From assembly GCA_000310025.1 (NCBI GenBank), contig FN649739.1:233760-283174 (forward strand): a DNA stretch of 49,415 nt. The letters run 5' to 3'. Source of the DNA: Ectocarpus siliculosus (taxonomy: Eukaryota; Sar; Phaeophyceae; Ectocarpales; Ectocarpaceae). The notes beneath the pieces were generated by a model. The model worked only from the letters and a program-made list of their open reading frames with translations. It was not told the origin of the DNA and ran no database searches. A program made the position numbers and the translations under genes. Shown here one piece after another: positions 35,170 to 46,420 of this stretch. Numbering within the stretch: position 1 is the stretch's first letter; each line of letters opens with the position of its first letter.

Positions 35170-38100
35170 ATGGTGCTGTTCGGACGGGTACTTCCGTTAG
35201 CATTGGCGTGGGTGGGCTTGAGAGCTGCCCAGGGACTGGGCAATGGGGTGAGTCGCGGGCGCGTGTTCGTGATGGAGGCGGAGAGATTTCTTTATTCTCT
35301 CCATACGCCTCGTTTGAAATCAAGACAAAAAATTGACTCAATTCCAAATCAAGTCAACAGAGTCAAAGCTCAAGAAAGGTCGGTGTTGCAAAGTATCTGA
35401 TGCGTTGTGCTAATGTCTCTAGAGGACACCCTATAGCAGCGGGGTGTTTGTGTTGGCGCGCTCGAATCTGCTTCTGTGGTGGTGGTGATATCGAGGGATG
35501 GAGGGTCGTACTGCTGTACAAAGTATGCATAGTGGCCTACACTCCCCGCAAATCTCCGCAAACATGTACATACAGTATGCATACATACCCACCCGTGTCT
35601 TGTTCTTCTACTGGTTGTGCTCGCTGTCGCCGCCACTGTCCCAATCTCCTGAACTGTGGGTGTACAGCGTAGCTGAGCCACTGCTTCCAACCCTCCGTTC
35701 AGGGGATTACTGTCCGTGGCGGTGAGCACGGTTGTGTGGCAACTGTTGGATTCCGCTTGGTGCCGGCGCAGATTTCGGGCTGGTTTCAGAGAGTCTGCTG
35801 CGACCTTGATATTTTTCAGCTCCGGTAGCAAACATGAACGTGCCGGCACGGACGACGCCTCTTTCATGGTGTCCTCAACTGACGGCAGTAGAATACAACC
35901 GATATGTTTGGGGGTGGTAGCTCGTCAGAGGCCGAAAGAGAAAGAAGGTTGACTCAAAACCTTGTTGCTTAGAGAGTGAGACACTACATGCAGCAGGCCA
36001 CACCATCGCCATGTAGCATGGCCATCAACACATTTCATCCGCGTACCCCCCGGAGGGCCCGTAGACAGTATACTCTACCGAGCACCCCAAACAAGATACT
36101 TCCGGGGCGGGAAGGTTGTGTTCTTTCTAATTATTGGATTTAAGGATGAAAATAGAGCCAGCGTGAATTATCACTTTGTCTTCAAACCCTCCTGTATTGG
36201 AATATCGATGGGCAAGGGGTGTCGCCTATCCCTAGTTATCGTTGCCATAGGCAAGTCAATGTCGGATCGTTGCGTTACGCGATAGGTTTGGGAATACCAG
36301 CATGATGACATAGTGTACTTCCAATATCAACCTATAAGATCGATCGATAGCTGTTGCATCGATCGATATTAAGGCTCACAGTTTTGTCGATCGATTAATT
36401 GTTGCTTGGTCGATAGGATGCGTATGGTGCGAGATCGATACCTATTACGTGATCGGGCGCCGCACGTTCAATCAATGATACCTGCTGCTAGACAAAAGGT
36501 CGTCATACTGTACCATGTATCGATACCCATGGCGTGATCGATGGTGATGCAACCATCTGTGCCGATCGATGCCTATTTCTAGATCGATATAGTATACGGG
36601 GCGATCGGTTATTCCGTGTGTGTGTGTGTGTCTTCATTGTTTGCATCGACCGCGATAACCGGCTGACCAACGAAAAGACGTCAGTCTCAGTGCGGTTGAA
36701 AGCAAAATACTCCTACATTTGTCAATGCCATGAACTGGGACCCCACGAGGGGGCAGCATGGGGGAGGCTAAGCTATTCTCTGGATTAAAAGACAGAAACA
36801 GTAATAGCAACAGAGGGAAACTGCACGTGTCTACCACGGCGGCTGCCTTGCACTCGAGTTCGTTTTGGAGTGCCTTCACCATCATCCTCCTTGCTTTCAC
36901 CATCACTCTCATCGTCATTTCTACAGCTATTTTTCGGCAGTTTTTTCTCTAGCCCTGCGTCGTTTGTTGCGGGGAAGGTCATGTGGCTCGAAGCTCTTGC
37001 TCTCTTCCACTCCCTCCTCCGTTGCTGTTTTGGTCGTTCCCTTGTCCTCCCGACCCCTTTCCACCTCCTTCGTTGCTACCAAATGGATTCCCCTCATTGC
37101 CATCATCATTGTTGTTGTCTGCACCACTACTGAGATCCCAAACTATTGGCCGTGGTGGAAATTGGTCAATCAGTCCATGACGTTTGAAAGCATCACGAGT
37201 TCGTATTGTACGAACAGAAAAGGAGGGAGCTTGAAGGTAAACCGTCTCCGAATTCTGTTGGTCATGAGAAGCCTTTTGGTCATGAGAAGCCTTCAGCCGA
37301 AGCAAAAGGCTGTTCATCTTCGAAATTCCCCCTGCACAATGCCTCGTATGCCATGTGGTGGCGATAGCTACGATTGATCGAGTTGTGCCTTGGCCAAGAC
37401 CACTATACGTTGAAAAAGGTAAGGAGGGTGGATCTAGACGGGTTGAAAGTTCTCGCATAGTGATTTGCTTTACTTACGGCTCGGTGATCGACGGCGGGTC
37501 GACGGCGGGTCCTGGGTTTGGATCGACTTTCCCTGTCTTTTTTGCCGTCACTGTGTCTGGAAGTGGACGACGCGGCTTGACCACATACATGGTACACAAG
37601 CACCGTTTCTCGCACGGCGAGAACGCCACTGCTGCTGAACGGCGATAGGGCACTCTAGAGGAGTCGACCGCGAGAAACACCCGACAACATTATAGTTGAT
37701 TCGGAAGTGCGGAGCATGACGTTGCATGCATTTTTTTTTTTTTTTCTTCACTTCAAATCAGCGCTCACAGCACTAGTGCTGTTTATTCCAACCCGTGGTC
37801 ACACAGAAGAGCCTCTCTCTCTACCCTCCCCTCCTGCGGTACTTCGCCTTCAATTTTTAATGCGAGAAGAGTTCAGCACTCTCTTCCCTCTGTGTACACA
37901 CGAACTAGCGCTATCCACTTGGCCAGGAGCGGAAGCGAGAGAAAAACTCACTTTGCAAGAAAAGCTCGCCTACGCCGGGCCTCGAACCCCTGACCTGACC
38001 TCTAGAAGGTTACGAGGCTACCAACTAGACCATCGGGGCGACCATAGTTCGTTCCAAAGAGTGCGGAGCGTGACGTTTGAAAAACACATTAGGAACGCCC

Positions 38101-41100
38101 GTGAATGGCATCATCAGCAGAAAAAATTGAGCGCATGGGAAAACTGTACCCACAGCCACAGTATTTGCTTCACAATGCTTATTGTCGCGAGGTCATCGCG
38201 TCGCGCCCCCGCCCGTCAAACGACTGTGCCGCGTGCACAGTACCAATCATGCGCGCTCGTCTGTGGAAGAAGCTCCTCCTTCTGCTCGCCTTCCTTGATC
38301 GTCTCGCGCACAGTCAAACATCGCACAGCCTCGCAGATAAGACTACACCAAGGTATTGAGTCGTACCCAACGGCTCCGAACCCCTCCCTATCTAGTATTG
38401 AGGCATAGGAAGTGGGCTGAAAAGGCGGGAAGTGATATCGATAGGATAGGACAATGTTTTGGAACGACCTTTGGCAAAGTGGCAACGAACGATATATGGG
38501 TGGTCCTGTGGGAACAAAATGCTCCGTTCTCTCGAGGACGCGTGGCCAATGGTCTTACCGCTAAGGCATGCAAAAGATGAGTACCCCCCCTCCTCCGCGC
38601 TACTGTTGGTCCCGTTGTCTTGCCATCGAAGGCCATAAATTTTACATCAACTAGGTTCGGGAAGATTTATGACACCAAGCCGAAGATCAAGCTCAAGGGG
38701 TCGGGGTTTAACCAGCTCTCGCTCGAGGATGTTCGGAATCTCAAGTTCGACCCCCCGATGGAGGTAGGGGGGGCTGTCTTGCAGCGGGCCGCGGTGAAGT
38801 CGGATGACACCATCGTGCTTGAACTTGCGCCTGGAGGGAGGTGAGTCTGAGGTCCGAGACGGACACAACTACAACCAACAAGATCAAGAGCAGCGAGCGG
38901 TGAAATGATGGAAAACAGTAGCCGTAGCAGGGTTAATCGATTAACCCAACATGTTGGATAAAGCATGCAATCGGGGAAGTTAGGTTAGGGTAAGGGATAG
39001 GGTCTGCGGTTACCCTCCCTGTTCGAATTCTTCACAATAAACCTTATTTCTCGCGGAGGTGGTCCGAAACGAGAAGGCTTCATATTACTTAAGAACCTGG
39101 GGTACAGTACGTTGAGAATTGAGAATGAGTCCGGAGTTATGATAGGAATAATTCCGGCTCAGGCACAGTGAAACTCACGAACTTGACCATGAGAACATAT
39201 GCTCAGGTAAGAAAAATGTTGCTCTAAAACCCATGCATTAGTAATTGATGTTGGATTACCTACCCTACCACAGGAAATATGAAAGCAAGTCTCGGGGCAA
39301 AAACAAAGAGGTTCTTAACCTAGATTATGGCTGGCATCTTCCGCATGCACCAGAAGAACATACACAAGTCGCTCTTCCTTCCACCCATGCCTGACTCCGT
39401 AGCTCGATTGCTGCTCTGTTGCGTGCATGCAGGTGGGCGGAATTTCATGGGAGCCTCTTGCTTGTGGAAGCCCAGCACGGCGGAAAGCAGTTGATCACTG
39501 GTCCTGTTTTCGTGAGTACTGTACGGGTCTGGATCCTTCTTGAATTGTTTCGTTACCACCATTCCGTGCGCATCGTTTCATTATTTCGGTCTTTTTTGCC
39601 TCTCTCTCGTTGTCACTCTTCAACACTAGACTGTTCAGGTTTTCCCTTTGACTTCCCAAAACCAAAAGTTACAAAATGCACCATATGACAAACATGAAGG
39701 GGAAACGCACGTATTATTTTTTTTGCCATTTTCAGTTTCTCATTCTTGTCTCGTCGCTCTCTCTCTCTTTATATTTTGTTTCCCTGGTCGCGTCTTTTTT
39801 CATCGGTTGCGCGTGTGCTGTGAATATCAATATAGGTGGCATCCGTGATCCCGACACCGACGGTGTACCCGAGCGATAGGATGCTCTACCTCACAGTCAG
39901 CCCGCTAGTGATGATCAATGGCACCAACTTCAACACCAAGACCACCGCTCTCTTCTTCTCCCCCCGCCTCTTCGGTGGCAGGGACGTCATTATTTTTGTG
40001 AGTTTGGTGCTCGTGTTTATCCTTGGGTAAGGTTGCGGCCGCAGGCATGTTGGCCGAAAACGTGATGGTGTAGCTAGTCGATATTTGATCTTTCTGTCTG
40101 GTGACTTGTCATGTATCCGTGTGTATGTGGCACCGCATGCTTTTTGGCTCTGAAAGGTTGGCAGTCAGTGGATGGCTGACCAGAGGGAGATTGGAAAGTG
40201 TTGTGACGCGGGGAGTCAACCTCCTCAGAGTGTTTATCCGTTTTTTTGTTTTTTTTCATTTGAAATGTTCTCCCGTGCGGTGACGTGGGGGTCGATTTTG
40301 GAATGGACAAAAGTGGGTACATAAAAAAAGATAGAATGATAGGTTTCGATGGGAATATCCACCGCAATTTCGGACGAAAGCGGGCAATCTGAGGCCTTGT
40401 GCGCCGTGGAAGTGTGTGGGGTGAAGACGTGCCCGAAAGTTTCGTAACAATTGATGTACGTTCGTGTTGTGCATGGGCCCTGCCCATGTTGCCCAGGCAC
40501 CGGAACGACATTTTGATTTGTTCGGCCCCGACGCGAGTGGTCGGTCTCCGCAAAGAAAACTTGCGAATAATCACGTTTATCCTCGAAAGGGATGGGTATT
40601 CCTGCCTTTCCCAAGCACGGCTGTGTGCAGGTGAAATCATGTACGACGATCTGATCATCTTCATCTAGCTCCCTTTTTACCTACACACTGCTGTACGCAG
40701 GTTGAATCATTTACGTTTTCGACGATCTGCCCAACATCATCATTTCGACGATGTTTTTGGCGCGCTGTTTTTTACTACGCCCTGCTTGTTTGCAGGTGGA
40801 ATCATCTACGACGATCGTGGTGTCCCTCGTGAAAAAGGCCGAGGGCACCCAGTGGGCGGATGAGCCAGGCGCCCTGAAGCTAGTGGCGATCGACACTGGT
40901 GCCGGCCGTCTTCTCCTCCGAGAGGACGTGAGTGACTTCTCCTTGCTCGCTCGATCGCTCGCAGTGGTCAAGAATGGTCACTCCAACTTGATGCCCTCGG
41001 CGTTCTTGATGACGCTGTTGTTGTTGTTGGTATTGTTATCGTTGCTGATGCTGTCGTTGTTGCTGTCGTTGTTGTTATTGTTGTTATTGATGGTGGTGTT

Positions 41101-43806
41101 ATTGCTGTTGTTGTTGTCTTCGTTGATGTCGTTGGTGACGATCTCGTCTTGTTGTTGAACGTCTGGCGGCAGTGTGGTGGACACGCGAGTGGCCGTCAGG
41201 GTGTTTTGGCGAAGGCCCGCCCTGCCTGTGTCACGATCTGTCTCTTGATAGATATCCATACAACCTTCAGGCATTGTCCGTGCCGTCGTTGGTGCCTCTC
41301 TCTCTTGATGTTCACTCACTCCCCCTACCGCACATCAAATACAAGGATGATCGCCAGCTTTCGGTGGATGCTTGTGAATCTTTGCCTTGGCTAGCGAAAA
41401 CCCGTCATATTTCTCCGTCCCGGTCTATAGTCTACCTGGTATGGTATGCGTTTACATGAGATCACCCCCCCCCTGTCGTCGATTCCCACATGCGTTGTTT
41501 ACCACCCCCCGGCGGTCTTTGGTCGTCGGGTTTCCGTGTAGCTTGGCGGCGTGACGATCGCCGAGATGCAGGCTGACTTGAATAGACACTCCCTGTCGGT
41601 AGAGACTCACGAAGAGGTCACCATGTACCAGTCGAGTAAAGTCTTGACCATCGCGGGGCAAGGGTTCAACACCGGCAATACCAGGTTCCGGTTCGGGAAC
41701 GGCCTCCTGGAGGGGAAGAACTTCACCCAGATCGTGACCCCCGAGTCGGCCACCTTCACGCTGGAGGAGGGGAGCAAGTGGCGACAGGTTCGTGATCGAT
41801 AACGAAATAACAGATTTGTGAACTTTTTGGTGCGTTGAGATTCGCTGGGCTCTTCGAGTAGAGACTCTCGTCAGCTGTGTCAGCTGGGGAAACGCCAGTA
41901 ATGGCAGCTGGCAGCTGATTCTCACCAACGCATGCCATACACTTTCATCTTGGCACCGCGCCTTGATGGCACTTCTACTATGCTCTGATGAACTAACTCC
42001 GGAGGCAGCACGCCTTGCAGAGACATACGGTAAGTTCCAAGTACCTTGGTTGTTAACAGTCCGATCGGCCGTTGATGCGCATGTTGGCACGCGCGCTCCT
42101 GACGAGTTTTTTGGTTGATGGGGGAAGGGCGTGTGGTCATGATCATGGGGGTTCACGTCGATGGAAGATTTGCTGTGCTTGTAGGAGTGATGTGGGGTGG
42201 ATGAGTAACATGGTTTGGTGTTGTACGCAGGGCGCAGAAGTGCATTGCGCTCTTGGCAACGGAGGCAGAGCACCGTAAGGGGCGGAGGGATGGTATCTCC
42301 ACCGAGAACGATTGTCAGAGCTCGATTTCTTCACAACCAAGATTGTGCCTAACACAAGTACTGGTGGTTTTGGAAACATCTGGCCGAGGGCTTTCTGTAC
42401 TAGTATCGGGATTTTTCCGCACCTCCTTGGGTGTGGAGGGATTACACGTAGACTTTTGAAAGTCGGTCTAGGTGGGGGTGCTTTCTCTCCGCCTCATACG
42501 GTATGTGGCAACTGCAGACTTGAGGACGAAGAAAGGAAGAAGAGACACCTCGGTCTTTTACGTTGGCAGATTCGCTGTACTGCGCAGTGTTGGTCTGCTC
42601 TTGAACGATGGTGCTAACTATCATTTGGTTTCAGAGGCAAGCAGATCGTTGCATTCTGAGTGCATAGGAGGGGGAAAGGTCCCGCACTAAATGGCATGAC
42701 AGTTTTAGGGCCACCCTCCTCAATACCTAGAGAGCCTACTGCGCAGTACAGCGAAGCTCCCGAAGTAAGACTCAGGTGTCTCTCGTTCCGTCATGTTGAC
42801 ATGGCTGGCAAACTCAAACGCGGCCGGACCGCAGTCAAAAAGGGGTAGCGATGTATCTAGGCTGGCGAGAGGGTGACATCGCAACAAGGAGTGAATAAGC
42901 AAGGGTGGGGGCACGAAAGATGACGGATGTATGATATATGTATGATAACGTTTCTCCTATTCTTGGAGGAGTGGAAGAGAGTTGCACCGCATAGAGGTTA
43001 AAGTGGCGTGGGATGAAACGGTGAACAAGGTTGGGGTCTGTCTGACTTTGGTATTAGAACGTTCGTGGTCGAGGCTACTTCATTTCGTATAGCTCTCTGT
43101 TCATTTTGTTTCAATGATGACAATTTGAAAACCCTGCCATGTTTTTGGTGTACTCCACAGCAGTATTGGTCGGGCGTGTTTTGATTTGTTTTTGTTCTTA
43201 AGTTTTTGGGACGCAACATGATGACGGTCGTCCACGTTTCCTTCGTTTTGATATATTGTCAGTCGACCTCCTCTTGGTTCAAGGCAAGGCAATGAAAATG
43301 AATGTCTTTACGTGACCCCGCCTGGTTCAACCAGAAATACTGTCGAAGGTGTAAGAGACCAACGTCCAGAACAAAAAAGTGAAAAAAACACTCACACGGT
43401 TGTGGACGTGTGTTCGTGTCGATACTGCGTACCCAAAAGGAAACACACCCTTATTTTTAATTGCTACTACGTGAAACAGTTGATATCTTTGTACCTGCTT
43501 ACATATTGCGTCCCCAAAACTGAAAAAAACACATACCGAAAACAAACACACCCAGCAACAAACAAAATACACCCACCCAAACGAAATATCTTATCCGCTC
43601 AATTGTCGAATATTGTTCGTCGAATTTCTTCTTTTTTTTTTCAGGATGCGCCGGCGTGGCCTGCGCCTCTTATTCTGCTAGCGGCGGATGCCGGGGACGG
43701 TTTCGTGCCTTTGGGGGCCACCATCGCCAAGACCGGGAGGAAGGTGGCGACTATCTACGAGGACCCTAGGTGAGTGTTGTCTTATGTGTTGCTGTTGATG
43801 TTGTCG

Positions 43807-43862
<56 letters not shown>

Positions 43863-46177
43863 GCTGTTGCTGATGTTGTCTTGTTTTGTATGCCGAGGCA
43901 GCCGTCGATATCACTGCCAGATAAGGCCGCTGCTTTTTCGAAGTTTATGTCGACCTGGGTATCATTACGTGTAGCAAGAAAGGTAAGACTTACAGTTCGC
44001 GTCCGTGTGGACTGATTCCACCACGCGAGACGGCTTGGCCCTGCCGCGTTATGACACGCGTGCCGTAACGTTGCATATTTACGGGCGTGTTCTGAAAAAA
44101 GCACCCTCCGACGCACGTCAAACGGCCGATGCCTTTGGAAACTCCTCGTGTCAGTCGTTCATGTTTGTTTGTAGGTGATCGGAATCGGGTTAGGGCTGAC
44201 TACGAGGGGTGCTCGGCAGAGTACTGATCTACGGGACCTTTCGGGGGGGGGGGGGGGGCCGGGGAAGGGATTGTGAGTATGAACGGGATGACCTTTCTTG
44301 GCTTTTCATGTCTCTCACGATAAACTGGTTCATGCAAATGAATGCAGCGATGTTCAACATGAAAACCTCACGACGTCTCTCACTAGTCTTACCAGTAGGA
44401 CCTTGAGTCCAAACTCCTTCTCGTTGGGCCTCACACGAAGGAAGGAAGGAAGGAAGGAAGGAAGGAAGGAAGGAAGGCTGCTCCTGCTGCATCCAACACA
44501 CAGTACACGACACCAAAAACAACCCCCGGCGCGCGTGCGCTACTCTTGATCTGCAGGCTGGAACCGTCTCTGCAGGAAATCGGGCGCACACTGACCCACG
44601 ACTTCTACCTCGGAGGTACCGGTTTCACAAAAGCGTTCCGGCCAATCATAGCGTTCGAGCCCCTGGCAGATCGACATGCCCCCATCAATCGAGATGAGTT
44701 CATGGTACAGGTGAGATGCTTTCATGGTACAGATGCGGGGCGACTGACTGTTTGGGAACCGGGCTTTTCATCGCTAGCAGGTAGTGTTCTTTTTTGATGA
44801 TATGTGATCTGTATTTCTTTAGCCCGGCGCGTCGTTGTGGCGTCTGATACAAGTAGGTACGTTCGTGACGAGCATGTTCACCGGAGCTTATGTGTTTGAT
44901 TTGTTGCTGTCGTGCTGTTCTAGTACTTTGTGCCTCAAATAAAAAAAGGGGGTGCTCGGGGATCAATCAAAACACAGGTTGGGAGGATATTGTTACACTA
45001 CCCATGGATTCATTGGGAACAAATACAGGTAATTGAGACAATTCATGTACAAAAAATGAAGAACAAAGGTATCCGCGGATTGGAGCGAATCCAGGAAACG
45101 GCGTTATAGATTGACTCATCGTATTAGATAGCTTGCCTGCGTCGCATGTACTTATCCCGAAAGCCCTCTGTACTACCGCTGTGTCGATTTTTTAACTCAT
45201 CAGGTTGTCAATCGCACTGCCGTGAAGCTTTCTTTGGCAAGCTTCGGTGGAGGGTGGATGCCTCGGGGGGAAACGGGAAACCTCCGAGTGCGGGCAATCA
45301 ACACCGGCGGCGGGATGTACACGATGAATGAGGTATGCGTATTATACTATACGGTATACAATATCTAAAGCTTCTTCCGGGTTGGCATCATCCGGTGTTG
45401 TGGGTGATTGCGCGTGGCGTGTGTGAGTACTGTAGGGAGTCCATCAGGTTGGGCGTTCTTGTACCATTCTCTGTCGACACAGGAGACCAACAAATCGAAG
45501 TTAAAGTTTACAACGGAATTAGCGACAACAAGCGGTGCGATTATCTGGTGTACTGTATGTACGGGTATTGCTCTGGCCGACGAACAAATCAACATGGTTG
45601 CTGTTGTGTTGCTTGACGTCGCTTGTTTTTGTTTTGTGTGTTGGGGTTCACTGCATCAATTTAGAGGAGTGAAAATAACGTTTCTTTCTACTTTCCCCCA
45701 CGCAAATTTCATGGAGTATATGCAATTGAGGGGTTTCAAGCCATGTGGAGCTAACTGCTGGGCATGAAAGTTGTTTTGCTCATGCCTCGAAGTGAAGAGA
45801 AAGATCGCCGAACGCTGACATGCTGTAAGCTGCGGCCGCCTCTGTTGTTGCTGTCGTTGTTTTTGCTGGTGCTGCTGGTGCTGCTGGTGCTGCTGCTGGT
45901 GCTGCTGGTGCTGCTGCTCGTGCTGGTGCTGCTGGTGCTGCAGCGTGTCGTCGTTGTTGTTGGTGTATGTTTTGCGAGGTACTACATTTCGTGACGTTCT
46001 CACCTTCGAGTCCACCCGTAACTCTCTCTCTCTCGTGTGTTTGTTGTTTTTTTGTTGTTTGCTGTTTCTCGTCTGCAGCCCGTTCCTGTTGTCGTAGTTG
46101 TGTCCGACGACGATCCCCACAGGAGCGGCATCCACCACAAGCCCGACTACGTCACGCAGCTCTACCAGGTGTGCTAG
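35170..46177 (+). CDS. Secreted protein with about 100-residue repeats (possibly incomplete at 3' end)
   Basis: Ten exons: 35170-35247, 38632-38840, 39433-39511, 39836-39997, 40796-40927, 41542-41787, 43645-43769, 44557-44710, 45204-45332 and 46079 onward; all in phase. Exon 1 encodes a signal peptide (MVLFGRVLPLALAWVGLRAA). About four diverged repeats follow, each with an xYxxxxxxLxIxGxGF-type start (KIKLKGSGF, LVMINGTNF, LTIAGQGF, FYLGGTGF), a middle strand block (TIVLEL, TIVVSLV, ATFTLEE, AVKLSLA), a Trp, and a Leu/Val strand before AIDTGAG, INTGGG or AADAGDG. The pattern suggests tandem beta-sandwich modules, perhaps Ig/TIG-like, outside the cell; fold and function are inferred. Reading through at 46168 gives a stop (VC then TAG at 46177, 470 residues). 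The last exon breaks off at QLYQ, exactly where another repeat should begin, beside a GTGTGC donor, so the gene may continue past the retroelement. Intron 1 is 3.4 kb and could hide an exon. Confidence 0.75.
36340..36610. repeat. Cluster of CGAT/GATCGAT palindromic words
   Basis: About ten GATCGAT or ATCGAT words occur in 270 bp of intron 1 of the repeat-protein gene, far above expectation. They are not in a fixed register, so this is not a simple tandem repeat. Confidence 0.7.
36643..36799. repeat. Dispersed repeat family 3, copy 1
   Basis: It begins GCATCGACCGCG, then CCGGCTGACCA, CGTCAG.CTCAGT, GGGACCC and ends with CTGGATTAAA(A)GACAGA. A second copy with the same order lies at 46421-46575. 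The two look roughly three-quarters identical by eye. Confidence 0.7.
36979..37458 (-). other. Unassigned 159-codon minus-strand reading frame inside intron 1
   Basis: An ATG at 37458 opens a frame whose middle has ordinary protein character (FSVRTIRTRDAFKRHGLIDQ, then FPPRPIVWDLSSG). Its C-terminal part is rich in Asn, Gly, Asp and Ser. It ends at TGA 36979. There is no recognised domain. Its location antisense in a long intron suggests a nested gene, a retroelement gag-like remnant or a chance frame; a further charged minus frame (..DDESDGESKEDDGEG..) lies just downstream. Confidence 0.25.
37966..38041 (-). tRNA. tRNA-like element (tRNA pseudogene or SINE head)
   Basis: On the minus strand it has TCGCC at the 5' end pairing with GGCGA at the 3' end, an A-box-like TGGTCTAGTTGG and a B-box-like GGTTCGAGGCC at tRNA spacing (about 45 bases apart). 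The anticodon arm is imperfect: the best fold is ACC/GGT with loop TTCTAGA, and the T stem pairs only 3 of 5. A lone A-box-like TGGCCAAGTGGATAGCGC lies about 40 bp further on the same strand. It is more likely a decayed tRNA or pol III-derived repeat than a working tRNA. Confidence 0.4.
40622..40817 (+). repeat. Triplicated splice-acceptor/exon-start segment
   Basis: Three diverged copies of a block reading (T)GCAG/GT.GAATCAT.TACGACGATC occur at about 40622, 40692 and 40786. The third is the acceptor and first codons (VESSTTIV) of the repeat-protein exon 40796-40927. The first copy would meet TGA after seven codons. Confidence 0.7.
41007..41157 (+). repeat. GTT-rich tract in intron
   Basis: Imperfect GTT/GAT/GCT triplets follow the donor at 40927. 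The all-Leu and Asn-rich frames on either strand are simple sequence. Confidence 0.85.
42284..42505. repeat. Dispersed repeat family 2, copy 2
   Basis: It shares ACCAAGAT, TGGTGGTTTTGGAAAC, CCGAGGGCTTTC, TTTTGAAAG.CGGTCTAGG and TCTCTCCGCCTCAT with 3594-3875, in the same order and orientation. It lies in an intron of the repeat-protein gene. Confidence 0.65.
43795..43875 (+). repeat. (GTT)n microsatellite
   Basis: About 20 nearly perfect GTT units immediately follow the donor at 43769. It is the longest GTT run of the window. Confidence 0.95.
44440..44477 (+). repeat. (GGAA)n microsatellite
   Basis: About nine GGAA units lie 80 bp before the acceptor at 44556. No coding role is seen. Confidence 0.95.
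45845..45945 (+). repeat. CTG-rich (CTGCTGGTG)n tract
   Basis: Imperfect 9-bp CTGCTGGTG units occur in the last visible intron of the repeat-protein gene. The Leu/Val and Gln/His frames are artefacts. Confidence 0.9.
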
Positions 46178-46420
46178 AGTCGTGGCCATTCCATGCTCGT
46201 CTTTGACCCCTGGTCGTTCGTTGTCGTCGTTCCCGAGCTGTGTGCTTGTGAAAGTGGCTGTGACTACTGTTGCCAATGCTGTTGCGTCGTCTTTGTTGCC
46301 GCTGCAGCTGCTTGTCTACTTTTTTCCCGAATGAAGCGACTTGTCGGTGGTGCAGTTTGCTTCCGGTCGCAGAGCAATAGACGAACATCTGTCTAGGGCA
46401 TGCGCCTTTTTTGTTATGTA

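Noticed and set aside
34595-35347. 250-codon minus-strand open frame over the promoter and first exon of the repeat-protein gene
   Set aside because: No domain, Ser/Arg/Gln-rich shadow composition; the plus strand has a TATA box, signal peptide and strong donor.
38535-38580. TGGCCAATGGTCTTACCGCTAAGG as a second tRNA A box
   Set aside because: No B box or acceptor pairing follows at tRNA spacing.
40074-40664. 196-codon minus-strand frame
   Set aside because: Intronic to the repeat-protein gene, with no splice support or similarity.
41452-42273. 273-codon minus-strand open frame, the longest in the window
   Set aside because: It runs antisense across the supported plus-strand exon 41542-41787 and into intron, has no recognisable domain, and shows the composition expected from the opposite strand of a GC-rich exon.
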